Made by a program: the position numbers and the translations under genes
The notes under the pieces: model-generated
What the model saw: only the letters and a program-made list of their open reading frames with translations
Told to the model about the DNA's origin: nothing
Database searches by the model: none
In this document: piece by piece, positions 51,937 through 61,100 of the stretch
Position numbering within the stretch: the first letter of the stretch is position 1
How the letters are laid out: the number at the start of each line of letters is the position of its first letter
NCBI GenBank assembly: GCA_963811255.1
Contig: CAWEQI010000003.1
Span: forward strand, 248,001 to 312,000
Length of the DNA stretch: 64,000 nt
Direction of reading: 5' to 3'
Origin: Croceibacterium_B sp963811255
Lineage (GTDB): Bacteria; Pseudomonadota; Alphaproteobacteria; Sphingomonadales; Sphingomonadaceae

Positions 51937-53007
51937 TCAGGCTTCGCCAGCCTCGCGATCCTTCGCCACCCGCTGCGCGATCGCCGCGACGAGCTGCTGG
52001 AATTGCCCGTTGTCACGCAAGTTGAGATCGCGCTGCGGAAAGGGGATTTCGATGTCGTTCTCCTTGAACAGTTTCCACAAGTGCTTGAGCACTTCGGAGC
52101 GGACGTTGCCGGTGCCTTCCTCGGGGTCCGAAATCCAGCACTGGATGACGAAATTGACCGAGCTGTCGCCGTATTCGTGCAGCCACACCGAAGTCGGCGG
52201 GGTCTTGAGAACGCGCCTGGTCATCCGCGCTGCCTCGAGCATCAGCTTCTCGGCCGTTTCGATATCGCAGTTGTAGGAGACCCCCACTGGCACCTGGATG
52301 CGCACTTGCTTGCTCGAATACGACCAGTTCTCGACCTGATTGATCATCAGCTGTTCGTTCGGAATCAGGTATTCGCGTTCGTCGCGGGTGACCACCGAGA
52401 CCGCGCGGATGCCGATCTTGCGGATTTGGCCGAAAGTCGAATTGCCGCCCTGGTCGGAAATGGCGATCACGTCGCCCGGCTTGATCGAGCGATCCATCAG
52501 CAGGATGATCCCGGCGATCAGGTTGCCGAAGGTCTTCTGCAGGCCGAAGCCGATCGCCAGGCCGAACGCACCCGAGAACACCGTCAGCGCAGTCAGGTTG
52601 ATGCCGAGAATTTGGATCCCGACGAGGATGGCGATCGCCCACACCGCGGTCGTCAGCAGCTTTTCGGCGAGCAGCTTCTGGGTGCTGTCGAGCCGGGTGA
52701 GCTTGCCGAGCAGCCAGTGGGCGAACTTGGTCATCACCCGGGCGAAGACGTAGACGCTGATCAGGACGAGAACGACGACCAGCGCCGTCCACAGGGATAT
52801 GCGCGTGTTGGCGACGGTGAAGCCAATCGCATCGAGCTTGTTGATCACGGTGCCGACGGTGACGCTGTGTTCGGCGGCGGCGTGCTTGAGCGCCTCGGCC
52901 CCGGATACCGCATGCGCCGTGGCGGTAGCCACAGGAGTTGGCGCGGCGCTCGGCGTGGCGCTCGGAGTGCTCGACGCCAGGGGGAGCAGATCGTTGGCTA
53001 GCGGCAT
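51937..53007 (-). CDS. MscS-family mechanosensitive channel
   Basis: 356 residues from ATG 53007, overlapping the cystathionine lyase stop by 10 bp. After a Thr/Pro/Ala-rich N-terminal segment come three hydrophobic helices. The pore helix region has GLAIGFGLQKTFGNLIAGI, and the beta domain begins DRSIKPGDVIAI. Cytoplasmic C-terminal domain to the end. Acts as an osmotic safety valve in the inner membrane; coupling with sulfur genes is unusual. Confidence 0.92.
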   Translation of the reverse strand: MPLANDLLPLASSTPSATPSAAPTPVATATAHAVSGAEALKHAAAEHSVTVGTVINKLDAIGFTVANTRISLWTALVVVLVLISVYVFARVMTKFAHWLLGKLTRLDSTQKLLAEKLLTTAVWAIAILVGIQILGINLTALTVFSGAFGLAIGFGLQKTFGNLIAGIILLMDRSIKPGDVIAISDQGGNSTFGQIRKIGIRAVSVVTRDEREYLIPNEQLMINQVENWSYSSKQVRIQVPVGVSYNCDIETAEKLMLEAARMTRRVLKTPPTSVWLHEYGDSSVNFVIQCWISDPEEGTGNVRSEVLKHLWKLFKENDIEIPFPQRDLNLRDNGQFQQLVAAIAQRVAKDREAGEA

Positions 53008-54212
53008 GCCGCGTCCATCGCCGCCAGGCCTCGTGCGAGATCGGCCACCAGGTCCCCCGGATCTTCCAGTCCAATCGATAGCCTGATACCCAGCCTGTCC
53101 TCGCCGCGCCACCCCGCCGGCGGCCAACTCGTGGCGCTGCGCGCGCGGCCGGGGTCGAACGGTATCACCAGGCTCTCGAAGCCGCCCCAACTGAAGCCGA
53201 TGCCGAACAGTTCGAGCGCGTCGATCAGACGCGCGCGGGCCGCAGGATCGCGTCCCTTGAGCACGAAGCTGAACAATCCGCAGCCGCCGGTGAAATCGCG
53301 TCGCCACAGCTCGTGCTCCGGCGATCCGGGTAGAGGTGGGCAAAGAACATGTGCAATCTCAGGGCGTTGCGATAGGAACTTGGCAATCTCAATGGAACTT
53401 GATGTTTCCCGCTCAAGCCGCACGGCAAGCGTCCTCAGACCCCTCAGCGCCAGCGCCGCATCGTCGGGCGAGACCACGTGGCCGAGCGCCTGCGCTTTGG
53501 CGCGCAACTTGCCGTAAAGCGCCTCGCCGGCTGCCGCCGACCCCATCATCAGGTCCGAGTGGCCGCCGACGTGCTTGGTCAGGCTCATGATCGAGACGTC
53601 GCAGCCGCGCTCCAGCGCCGGAAACCCGAGCGGGCTTGCCCAGGTGTTGTCGAGCAGGCTGACCGCACCTTTCTCGCGGGCGATCGCCGCGAGCGCCGGC
53701 ACGTCGCACACCTCCATCGTCAGGCTGCCGGGGCTTTCCAGCAGCACGGCGGCGGTGCGCTCGTCAAAGTGGGAGGCGAAGCCGTCCACCTCGCGCGGAT
53801 CGAAGAACCGCGTCTCGATCCCGAGCGGGGCGAGCAATGTGCGCGCCAGCACCCGGCTCGGCTCGTAGGCGTTGTCGGTCATCAGCAGCGTGTCGCCGCT
53901 TTCGAGCACCGCCAGCAGCGCCCCGGCGATCGCCGCCACGCCGCTCGGGTACAGCACCGTGCCTGCCGCGCCCGGCTCGAGCTCGGTCAGCGCCTCGGCC
54001 AGCGCCCATTGCGTCGGCGCGCCCCGGCGACCGTAATAGAACTGCCCGTCTGCGTTCGGCCGGCCCTTGGCCAGGTCGGCGCTGTCGGCATAGAGGTGCG
54101 TGCTCGCCCGCCACACCGGCGGATTGACCACCGCCCCGGTCCATGCCTTGCGCCGCCCACCCTCGACGACGCGCGTGGCGGGGCGCAGCGGCCGTTCGTC
54201 CTTGCGGCTCAA
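52998..54212 (-). CDS. metC: Cystathionine beta-lyase (Cys/Met metabolism PLP enzyme)
   Basis: Fold-type I PLP enzyme cleaving cystathionine to homocysteine. 404 residues from TTG 54212, which overlaps the sulfurtransferase stop (TTGA); no better start exists in frame. YYGRRGAPTQWAL, LYPSGVAAIAG, LDNTWASPLGF and the PLP lysine in SLTKHVGGHSD support the family. WGGFESL near the C-terminus fits beta-lyases more than gamma-synthases, but related sulfhydrylases cannot be excluded. Confidence 0.9.
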   Translation of the reverse strand: MSRKDERPLRPATRVVEGGRRKAWTGAVVNPPVWRASTHLYADSADLAKGRPNADGQFYYGRRGAPTQWALAEALTELEPGAAGTVLYPSGVAAIAGALLAVLESGDTLLMTDNAYEPSRVLARTLLAPLGIETRFFDPREVDGFASHFDERTAAVLLESPGSLTMEVCDVPALAAIAREKGAVSLLDNTWASPLGFPALERGCDVSIMSLTKHVGGHSDLMMGSAAAGEALYGKLRAKAQALGHVVSPDDAALALRGLRTLAVRLERETSSSIEIAKFLSQRPEIAHVLCPPLPGSPEHELWRRDFTGGCGLFSFVLKGRDPAARARLIDALELFGIGFSWGGFESLVIPFDPGRARSATSWPPAGWRGEDRLGIRLSIGLEDPGDLVADLARGLAAMDAACR

Positions 54213-55054
54213 GCCGCGGCTCCCGTTTCCTTCGGCGTCGCCGGATCGGCGCCCCATTCGCTCCAGCTGCCGTCGTACAGCGCGACGTCGTCCTTGCCGA
54301 GCAGGTGCAGCGCGAACAGCAGCACCGCCGCGGTTACCCCGCCGCCGCAGGTGGTCACGATCGGCCGATCGAGGTCGATCCCGGCATCCTCGAACGCCCG
54401 CCGCAGGTCCTTTGTCGAGGCGAACGTGTTGTCGTGGGCGAACAGCAGGTTGTACGGCAGGTTGCACGAGCCGGGAATGTGCCCGCTGGCGATGTTCGGC
54501 CGAAAGTCGGGTTTCTCGCCCGAGAAGCGCGCGCGCCCGCGGGCATCGACCACCTGTTCGCGCCGCGAGCCGAGATTGATCAGCATATCGGACTTGAACC
54601 GCACCGTGCCGGGGCCGCTCGACGGCGTGAAGCGCCCGCGTGGCACCGCCGGCACGCCGCTCTCCAGCGGTCGCCCCTCGGCGCGCCATTTGCGGAGCCC
54701 GCCGTCGAGGATCGCCACCTCCGCCACCCCGTGCATCCGGGCGATGAACCACGCCCGCGCGGCGGTCTTCACCGCGCTGTCGTCGTAGATCACCACGCGG
54801 TCGCCGTCGTTGATCCCGAGCGCCGCCATCCGCTCGGCGAACTGCGCATCGGTCGGCACCGCGGAAGGCACTGGGCTCTCGGGATCGACCAATGTCGCCA
54901 GATCGAGGAACCGCGCGCCCGGGATATGCGCGGCGGCGAATTCGGCGGCCGCATCTCGCTTCGCGTCGGGCAGGTGCGCCGAGGCGTCGAGCACCGCCAG
55001 ATCGGGCTCGCCCAGGTGCTGCGCCAGCCATTGGGTGGAAACGAGGCTGTCCAT
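54209..55054 (-). CDS. sseA: 3-mercaptopyruvate/thiosulfate sulfurtransferase
   Basis: Two rhodanese domains, 281 residues. The second carries the catalytic Cys236 in TTCGGGVTAA, a loop closer to mercaptopyruvate than thiosulfate transferases. HIPGARFLDLATL in the first domain and GHIPGSCNLPYNLLF in the second are the domain signatures. It is followed without gap by the cystathionine lyase gene, which fits a role in cysteine/homocysteine sulfur handling. Confidence 0.92.
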   Translation of the reverse strand: MDSLVSTQWLAQHLGEPDLAVLDASAHLPDAKRDAAAEFAAAHIPGARFLDLATLVDPESPVPSAVPTDAQFAERMAALGINDGDRVVIYDDSAVKTAARAWFIARMHGVAEVAILDGGLRKWRAEGRPLESGVPAVPRGRFTPSSGPGTVRFKSDMLINLGSRREQVVDARGRARFSGEKPDFRPNIASGHIPGSCNLPYNLLFAHDNTFASTKDLRRAFEDAGIDLDRPIVTTCGGGVTAAVLLFALHLLGKDDVALYDGSWSEWGADPATPKETGAAA

Positions 55055-55072
55055 CGCCTCTCCGGTTACCGC

Positions 55073-56260
55073 CTAGAATGCCCGCCCGGCAAGCCCATCG
55101 TAGATGCGCGGGCCGAGATCGAGCCGGACCGGCTGGACCGCGCCGTTGCCGCTGGGCGAGGGCTGCCCGGCAACCAGTGTGAACCAGCGCGGTTCGCGCC
55201 CTCGCGCGCCGATGCGGAACCGGGCGAGCGGCACGAACAGCGCGGTGCGCCCCTGGACGATCGGCCGCAGCTCGCTCAGCGGCAGCCGCAGCTCGCCCAC
55301 GACTTCGCCGCTTTCACCCACCGCGATACCGGCCAGCCGATGGCGTTCTGGCAGTTCGCTGGCTGGCCCGGCCAACTGCGCCTCGCGCGGCAGCGAGGAA
55401 TGCGCGCCGATCAGGTCGGCGGCCACGGTAACGTCCTTGAGCGGCTCGCCGCCGGCGTTGCTCAGGGTGAGGCGATAGCTGAGCGTGGCGTTCATCAGCG
55501 TGATCGTCAGCTTGCGCAGCTCGATCGAGATCTGCAGCGGATCGGACTTGGCGGCAGGCGCGGGGGCAGGCCACTCCGGCGCCAGCCCGGTTACCAGCGG
55601 TTTCGCCGCGGGCGCCGCCGCGAGAGGATCGGGCTCGTGCGGCGGTGGCGGCGGGACCCGCGGCCGCTCGATCGGCGGCACGGTCACGGCCCCCGTCGGG
55701 CCGATTCGACGTCGCAACCAAAAGGCCGCGGCAAAACCTGCGCCGCCGAGCAGAAACACGAACACGACCCAAGGCCAGTACGAGCGGCCTTGCTCCGCGG
55801 GAGCGGAGACGGTTGAGCCGGGAGGAGCGAGCGACGGCGGCGATGTCGGCAGCGCCGGAGCAGGGCTTGCGCTCGGTTCGCTCGAGGGGGCGACGGTCGT
55901 CGGCGTTGCCGGCGCCGTCGGCGTCGGGCTCGGACGCGCCACCACTGCAGGCGGCGCGCGGCGGATAGGTGAAGGCGTGGGCGTCGGCAAGGCCGGCACG
56001 GCATTCCGCGGGAGGGCCGTGGGCGAGGGAGCCGGCGGCTCCGTCACCGGCGGCGCTTGGGTCGGCGCCGGTGTGGGCGAGGGCGTCGGCGAGGGCGTCG
56101 GGCGCGAAACCGGCCCATTGCCGAGCACCGGACCGACGATGGGCGGCGGGGTCGGTGTCGGCGTGGGCGCCGGCGGCAGGCGATAGTCGGTGACTTGCGC
56201 AGCCGCAGGCGTGGCGAGCAGCGCCGCGATACCGGCCAGGATATGAGCGCGTGTGGTCAT
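55073..56260 (-). CDS. Exported proline-rich membrane protein, unknown
   Basis: 395 residues from ATG 56260. Signal peptide 1-22 (ending TPAAAQ); a Pro/Thr/Ser-rich region (about 28-155) with many Thr-Pro dipeptides such as APTPTPTPPP; a membrane helix at 161-182 followed by RRR; then a cytoplasmic linker and a C-terminal beta-rich domain (about 235-395, LQISIELRKLTITLMNATLS). No known family recalled. It sits 18 bp upstream of the sulfurtransferase gene and may lead that operon. Confidence 0.75.
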   Translation of the reverse strand: MTTRAHILAGIAALLATPAAAQVTDYRLPPAPTPTPTPPPIVGPVLGNGPVSRPTPSPTPSPTPAPTQAPPVTEPPAPSPTALPRNAVPALPTPTPSPIRRAPPAVVARPSPTPTAPATPTTVAPSSEPSASPAPALPTSPPSLAPPGSTVSAPAEQGRSYWPWVVFVFLLGGAGFAAAFWLRRRIGPTGAVTVPPIERPRVPPPPPHEPDPLAAAPAAKPLVTGLAPEWPAPAPAAKSDPLQISIELRKLTITLMNATLSYRLTLSNAGGEPLKDVTVAADLIGAHSSLPREAQLAGPASELPERHRLAGIAVGESGEVVGELRLPLSELRPIVQGRTALFVPLARFRIGARGREPRWFTLVAGQPSPSGNGAVQPVRLDLGPRIYDGLAGRAF

Positions 56261-56374
56261 GTGGGTCCGCTTCCCGCGCTGTCGGGTAGGCGGGAACGGC
56301 GTGAATAGCCGCTGAATTACGTCCGTCAACGCCGCCTCTTGTGCCGCGCCGCCGGACGGGCCATCACGCCCCGC

Positions 56375-56842
56375 ATGTCCGATCCGGCAACCTCCGGCGC
56401 GCGGCGTCATCTCGGCCGCCCGAGCCAACTCCCGGCCTCGCCGGAAGAGGCCGTGCTCGACTATGTCGCGAACCCGCGGCCGGGCACGCTGTACCTCGTC
56501 CGCTTTGCCGCGCCCGAGTTCACGTCGCTATGCCCGGTCACCGGCCAGCCCGACTTCGCCCACCTGGTGATCGACTACGCGCCCGATCAGACAATCGTCG
56601 AGAGCAAGAGCCTCAAGCTGTTCCTTGCCGCATTCCGCAATCACGGCGGGTTCCACGAGGACGTGACCGTCGGCATCGGCCAGCGGCTGGCGCAGGAAAT
56701 GGGCCCGCGCTGGCTGCGGATCGGCGGCTATTGGTATCCACGCGGCGGCATTCCGATCGACGTGTTCTGGCAGACAGGCCCCGCGCCAGAAGGTCTTTGG
56801 CTGCCCGATCAAGGCGTTGCGCCTTATCGGGGTCGCGGCTGA
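56375..56842 (+). CDS. queF: 7-cyano-7-deazaguanine (preQ0) reductase
   Basis: Tunnelling-fold NADPH-dependent nitrile reductase in queuosine synthesis. 155 residues from ATG 56375, the single-domain (YkvM-type) length. The thioimide cysteine is Cys53 in FTSLCPVTGQPDFA, with Asp60; ESKSLKLFLAAFRNHG and HED follow. An upstream in-frame ATG at 56339 adds 12 residues and is less likely. Divergent from the proline-rich protein gene. Confidence 0.94.
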   Translation: MSDPATSGARRHLGRPSQLPASPEEAVLDYVANPRPGTLYLVRFAAPEFTSLCPVTGQPDFAHLVIDYAPDQTIVESKSLKLFLAAFRNHGGFHEDVTVGIGQRLAQEMGPRWLRIGGYWYPRGGIPIDVFWQTGPAPEGLWLPDQGVAPYRGRG

Positions 56843-56912
56843 CTTGCATCCCGGCCGCGCCTTCGACTAGGCGCGCCGTCGAAGAAGAAGCTTACGCCAG
56901 CAGGGGACCAGA

Positions 56913-58214
56913 ATGCGCATCGTCATGATCGGCACCGGCTACGTGGGCCTCGTTTCCGGGGCGTGCTTCGCCGACTTTGGTCATGACGTGACCTGCGTCG
57001 ACAAGGACGCCGCCAAGGTCGATGCGCTGCTCGCCGGCCGGATTCCGATCTTCGAGCCGGGACTCGACGAGTTGGTGGCGAACAACGTCGCCGCCGGGCG
57101 CCTGCGCTTCACGCTCGATCTGGCCGAAGCTGTGCCGGGCGCCGATGCGGTGTTCATCGCCGTCGGCACGCCGTCCCGCCGCGGCGACGGTCACGCCGAC
57201 CTGTCGTATGTCTATGCGGCGGCAAAGGAAATGGCGCCGCACCTTCGCCCCGGAGCGGTGGTGGTGACCAAGTCGACTGTGCCCGTCGGCACGGGCGACG
57301 AAGTCGAACGGATCATCCGCGAAGCGCGCCCGGAGCTCGACTTCTCCGTCGCCTCGAACCCGGAGTTCCTCCGCGAAGGCGCGGCGATCGAGGATTTCAA
57401 GCGCCCCGACCGGATCGTGATCGGCGTCAGCGACGAGCACGCGCGCACGGTGCTGCACGAAGTCTATCGCCCGCTGATCCGCAACGAAAGCCCGCTGCTG
57501 GTGATGGCCCGCCGCGCGGCCGAGCTGACCAAGTACGCGGCCAACGCGTTCCTCGCCACCAAGATCAGCTTCATCAACGAAGTCGCCGACTTATGCGAGA
57601 AGGTCGGGGCCGACGTGCTGGATGTCGCCCACGGCATCGGCCTCGACAGCCGCATCGGCCCGAAGTTCCTGATGGCCGGGCCCGGCTACGGCGGCTCGTG
57701 CTTTCCCAAGGACACGCTGGCGCTGCTCAAGACCGGGCACGACTTCGAGGCGCCGCTCAGGATCGTCGAGGCGGTGGTGCTGTCGAACGACGATCGCAAG
57801 CGGGCGATGGGCCGCAAGGTGGTCAAGGCGCTCGACGGCGACACCCACGGCAAGACGATCGGCGTGCTCGGTCTGACCTTCAAGCCGAACACCGACGACA
57901 TGCGCGATTCGCCGGCGCTGGCGATCGTCCAGGCGCTGCAGGACGCCGGCATGACCGTGCGCGCCTACGATCCCGAAGGGATGCAGCAGGCGGCGACGCT
58001 GCTCGACGGCGTGACCTACTGCAATAACGCCTACGAAGCGCTCGAGGGCGCCAGCGCGGCGGTGATCGTCACCGAATGGGACGCGTTCCGCGCGCTCGAC
58101 TTCAGGCGCATGGGCGAACTCCTCGCCGAAAAACTGCTGGTCGACCTGCGCAACGTCTACGACCGCGAGGAGGTCGAGCGGCACGGATTCAGGTACGTGG
58201 CGGTGGGGCGGTGA
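56913..58214 (+). CDS. ugd: UDP-glucose 6-dehydrogenase
   Basis: Two-step NAD+ oxidation of UDP-glucose to UDP-glucuronate for exopolysaccharide, glycosphingolipid or capsule sugars. 433 residues: Rossmann start MIGTGYVGLVSGACFA, the catalytic cysteine in GGSCFPKDT, helix KYAANAFLATKISFINE, and GLTFKPNTDDMRDSP at the hinge to the C-terminal domain. ATG 56913 has CAGCAGGGG upstream. Sphingomonads use glucuronate in glycosphingolipids, which fits the proposed host. Confidence 0.95.
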   Translation: MRIVMIGTGYVGLVSGACFADFGHDVTCVDKDAAKVDALLAGRIPIFEPGLDELVANNVAAGRLRFTLDLAEAVPGADAVFIAVGTPSRRGDGHADLSYVYAAAKEMAPHLRPGAVVVTKSTVPVGTGDEVERIIREARPELDFSVASNPEFLREGAAIEDFKRPDRIVIGVSDEHARTVLHEVYRPLIRNESPLLVMARRAAELTKYAANAFLATKISFINEVADLCEKVGADVLDVAHGIGLDSRIGPKFLMAGPGYGGSCFPKDTLALLKTGHDFEAPLRIVEAVVLSNDDRKRAMGRKVVKALDGDTHGKTIGVLGLTFKPNTDDMRDSPALAIVQALQDAGMTVRAYDPEGMQQAATLLDGVTYCNNAYEALEGASAAVIVTEWDAFRALDFRRMGELLAEKLLVDLRNVYDREEVERHGFRYVAVGR

Positions 58215-58227
58215 TAAGCGCTAGGTC

Positions 58228-58344
58228 GGTTCGCGACCAGCGAACCGCAAGGCCGAACGGCCGCCCGCAGCCGCCCCGTACCCCGGACTTGATCCGGGGG
58301 CAGGGAACAGCGGCGAGGACCGCGCGGCCGGATGGGCGTGCGGA
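58228..58344 (-). repeat. tRNA-associated repeat, copy C
   Basis: 117 nt, beginning 8 nt after the 3' end of tRNA-Thr on the minus strand. It is copy A (41702-41796) plus a 22-nt insertion, CCCCGGATCAAGTCCGGGG and three more bases, itself a hairpin. Same orientation relative to its tRNA as copy A. Confidence 0.7.
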
Positions 58345-58352
58345 AAGCCATA

Positions 58353-58428
58353 TGGTGCCGGTTGAGGGACTCGAACCCCCGACCTTCGGTTTACAAAACC
58401 GCTGCTCTACCAGCTGAGCTAAACCGGC
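58353..58428 (-). tRNA. tRNA-Thr (TGT anticodon)
   Basis: 76-nt cloverleaf. Acceptor GCCGGTT/AACCGGC, D stem GCTC/GAGC, anticodon loop TTTGTAA (anticodon TGT, codon ACA), T loop TTCGAGT, encoded CCA at the 3' end. The outer anticodon-stem pair is a G-A mismatch. Confidence 0.93.
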
Positions 58429-58488
58429 TGCCAAAGATGTTTGGCGCCGGCGCCTTTGCGGCAACCGGCGGCGACAGTCCAGCCCTTG

Positions 58489-60177
58489 TCAGAACACCGC
58501 GTGCGGGGCGTCCTCGCCCATCATCGCCTGACGCACCAGCACCACCGGGGGGCCGCCGTAGGAGAGGAACTGGTCGTGGAATTGCTTCCACGCCTTGCGC
58601 CCGCCGCGGCTGGCGGTCCAATCGTCGCGCAGCTTGAGGATCATCAGCTTGTTCAGCGTATAGTTGAGGTACTGCGGATCGTAAGTGCCTCGCGCCGCCT
58701 GCTGCTCGGCGTTGCCGGGGTCCTTGTAGCACTGATTTTCGAACAGGTCCTTCGACTGCGCGACGGTCATTCCCTGCGTGTGCAGGCCGATGGCCGAGAT
58801 GAATCGGCAGTCGCGCTCGAGTGCTTCGCCCAGCTGGCCGATGTGAACTTCGGGGTCGCCGTTGCCGAGCCCCGCGTCCCACATCAGTTGCTCGGCATAG
58901 TGCGCCCAGCCTTCGGCGAATCCGTAGCCGACGAACAGCCGGCCGATCTGCGACGGCGCCCGATTCGAATGCAGGAACTGGACGAAATGGCCGGGCATCA
59001 CCTCGTGCACGGTGATGAACAGCAGGTCGTCCTTGCCCGGCAGGTAATCGTGCTGCTTTTCGGGCGACCACGCCGGATCGGGCGGGGCGATGTAATAGAT
59101 CGAAGGGATGCCGTGCTCGAGCGGCCCCGGCGGATCGATGTACGCCGAATTCTGCCGGTTGTACGGCGGCGCCTCGCGAACCAGCGCCTGCTCGGTGCCG
59201 GGGAGCGTCACCAGGTCGTGCTGCTTCACGAACTGGGTCAGCTCGGGAACCTGCTTCTTTGCGGCTTCGACAACGCCGGTGTCCGGCTTGTCGTTCAGCA
59301 TCTTCTCGAAGCAAGCCTTCAGGCTCTGCCCCGGGGCGTACTTGGCGCATTCCACCTTCGCCGCGGCCTGGTTCTTGGCGAGGTCATTGCGGGCGATGGT
59401 CATCAGCTGGTCGAGCGGCGTGTCGACGCCCTCGGTCGCCTGCAGCATCTTGCTGAACCGCTCGGGTCCGAGCGCGAAGTCGCCGGTGGCGCTGCCCTGC
59501 TGCGTGCGCAGCCAATCGGCCAGGTCGCGCATGGCCTTTGAGGCCTTCTGTGCCGAGGTTTTCAGGTTCTGCTGCACCTCGGGCGCGGCGACGTCGCTGA
59601 ACGCCTGCAGCGCGTCTTTTCCGTAGTAGTCGGCAAAGCCGTCGAACGCGGCGATGCCGTACTTGACGAACGTCGCGGGCATCGGCGTCCGCAGGTTGGC
59701 GCGGATCTCCTGCGCTCGGCTGGGAACCTGATTGAAGAACGCGGTCAGTGCCTTCATCCGCGTCGGCTTGTCGGCGTAATCGCGGCTGATGTAGACGTTG
59801 GGATCGAGCGAGCCGGTGTAAAACGAGGGGTTGTGGTGCGGCTGGTCGGCGTCCTCGAGGAAGAACAGCTGCCCTTCGGCCACGTGCACCAGATAGTCGC
59901 GGTCGAAGGCGTCGGCCTTGTCGAGATTCTTGTAGCCCTGCGCATCGGAGATCGTCTTGTGGAGGAAGTCCTCCTCCGCCTTCAGCCCGGCGGGGCTCCA
60001 GTCGGGCAATTGACCGTCGAAATGGTGATTACCCTGATAAACCGCGAAATCCGGGTTGAGCTGGAAATACTGATCGACCGTGTGCTGGACGAAGTCCTTC
60101 CAGTCGGTCTGCTGGGGCGCGGCCTTGCACGAAGCAAGGATCATGCAGGCTACGCCTGCGAGCAGCTTGCGGTTCAT
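58489..60177 (-). CDS. DUF885 family lipoprotein, predicted metallopeptidase-like
   Basis: 562 residues from ATG 60177. Lipobox LASC with Cys17 after a short signal. The family motif HEVMPGHFVQ, with downstream GWAHYAEQLMW, supplies His-Glu-x-x-x-x-His and a later Glu/His, typical of DUF885 and suggestive of a zinc peptidase. Probably anchored in the outer or inner membrane facing the periplasm. The upstream frame to 60525 is a shadow of the next gene. Confidence 0.88.
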   Translation of the reverse strand: MNRKLLAGVACMILASCKAAPQQTDWKDFVQHTVDQYFQLNPDFAVYQGNHHFDGQLPDWSPAGLKAEEDFLHKTISDAQGYKNLDKADAFDRDYLVHVAEGQLFFLEDADQPHHNPSFYTGSLDPNVYISRDYADKPTRMKALTAFFNQVPSRAQEIRANLRTPMPATFVKYGIAAFDGFADYYGKDALQAFSDVAAPEVQQNLKTSAQKASKAMRDLADWLRTQQGSATGDFALGPERFSKMLQATEGVDTPLDQLMTIARNDLAKNQAAAKVECAKYAPGQSLKACFEKMLNDKPDTGVVEAAKKQVPELTQFVKQHDLVTLPGTEQALVREAPPYNRQNSAYIDPPGPLEHGIPSIYYIAPPDPAWSPEKQHDYLPGKDDLLFITVHEVMPGHFVQFLHSNRAPSQIGRLFVGYGFAEGWAHYAEQLMWDAGLGNGDPEVHIGQLGEALERDCRFISAIGLHTQGMTVAQSKDLFENQCYKDPGNAEQQAARGTYDPQYLNYTLNKLMILKLRDDWTASRGGRKAWKQFHDQFLSYGGPPVVLVRQAMMGEDAPHAVF

Positions 60178-60215
60178 TCGTTGTCCTCCCGAAAGATTGT
60201 TGCGCACTTCTTGCG

Positions 60216-61100
60216 TCAGGGCGCGCCGAAGGTCCACCCCTCGGTGGCGGCAATCGCCGGGGTCATCCCCGGTGGCTGCCAGAGTTCCTCGCGCGCCGCC
60301 ACGCTGCGCAGCCAGGCCGCGGTGAGCAGCGCGTCGGCGCTGTGATCGTCGATCGCCCCCGCGCCCGCGACCGGTGGACTGCCGAGGCGGGCGAGCGCGG
60401 CGTTCAGGTCGGCGATGGTCTTCATCTTGCTGCGCCCGGGTGCGCGGCCGCCGGCCATCGCCGCGATCGCGGTGTAGATTTCCAGTACCACCGATCCGCT
60501 CGGCGGCAGCGGATCGAAGGGCCACACGGGAAGGCGTCGATCGAGCCGGTGCAGCACTCGCATGCCCGTGAGGCTCGACTTGCCGACCTGCGCCGCACCG
60601 ACGAGGTTGAAGTTCGAATACGGTTTGCAGCCCATCGGCGCCTGCGCCTGCTCGGTGACGCGGAAGCGCCCCTGGCGATGCGCGGCGTCGGGTGCATGGA
60701 AGTGCTTACCCTCACGTCCGCCGTGGCGGCGGAAATAGCGACTCGCCTCGCCATGATCGACAAAGCTGGTGGCCGCGAGGTGAGGATCGTCGCGGCAGAC
60801 GCGGTTGACCAGCGCCCACAGCGCCCTGGCGTCGGGCGGGCTCTCGTCCCATCCCGGAAAGAACGCCCCGCTGTCCGCGAACGGCAGCGATGCGCCGAGG
60901 TCGAGCCCGGCTAGGGTCTCGGCGGGCATTTCGCCGAGCAGCCAGCGCAGCACCTCCTCGCGCGACCAGCGGTGGCCCGGGCGGACCAGCCGCGGCGGCC
61001 TGCCGCCGGCCCCGCAGATCGCCAGCGCCAGCCCCTTGTGCCGCTCGCCGGCCGCGCCGGACCAGTCGATCGCGGCGAAGTGCCGGAAGCGCTCAGCCAC
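60216..61100 (-). CDS. Predicted RNase H-fold nuclease-like protein (DUF429-like)
   Basis: 294 residues. AAIDWSGA at the N-terminus, GLDLGASLPF near 66, and DDHSADALLTAAWLR near the C-terminus place acidic residues as expected for an RNase H-like fold of the DUF429 type. The assignment is from motif memory. It starts inside the last codons of rarA (8-bp overlap) on the same strand, so the two are translationally coupled and may share a role in DNA metabolism. Confidence 0.6.
   Translation of the reverse strand: MAERFRHFAAIDWSGAAGERHKGLALAICGAGGRPPRLVRPGHRWSREEVLRWLLGEMPAETLAGLDLGASLPFADSGAFFPGWDESPPDARALWALVNRVCRDDPHLAATSFVDHGEASRYFRRHGGREGKHFHAPDAAHRQGRFRVTEQAQAPMGCKPYSNFNLVGAAQVGKSSLTGMRVLHRLDRRLPVWPFDPLPPSGSVVLEIYTAIAAMAGGRAPGRSKMKTIADLNAALARLGSPPVAGAGAIDDHSADALLTAAWLRSVAAREELWQPPGMTPAIAATEGWTFGAP

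Noticed and set aside
54800..55200. SAM or cobalamin riboswitch near the sulfur and methionine genes
   Set aside because: The gaps before cystathionine lyase, sulfurtransferase and cobA are too short (0-80 bp) for known riboswitches, and no conserved core was recognised.
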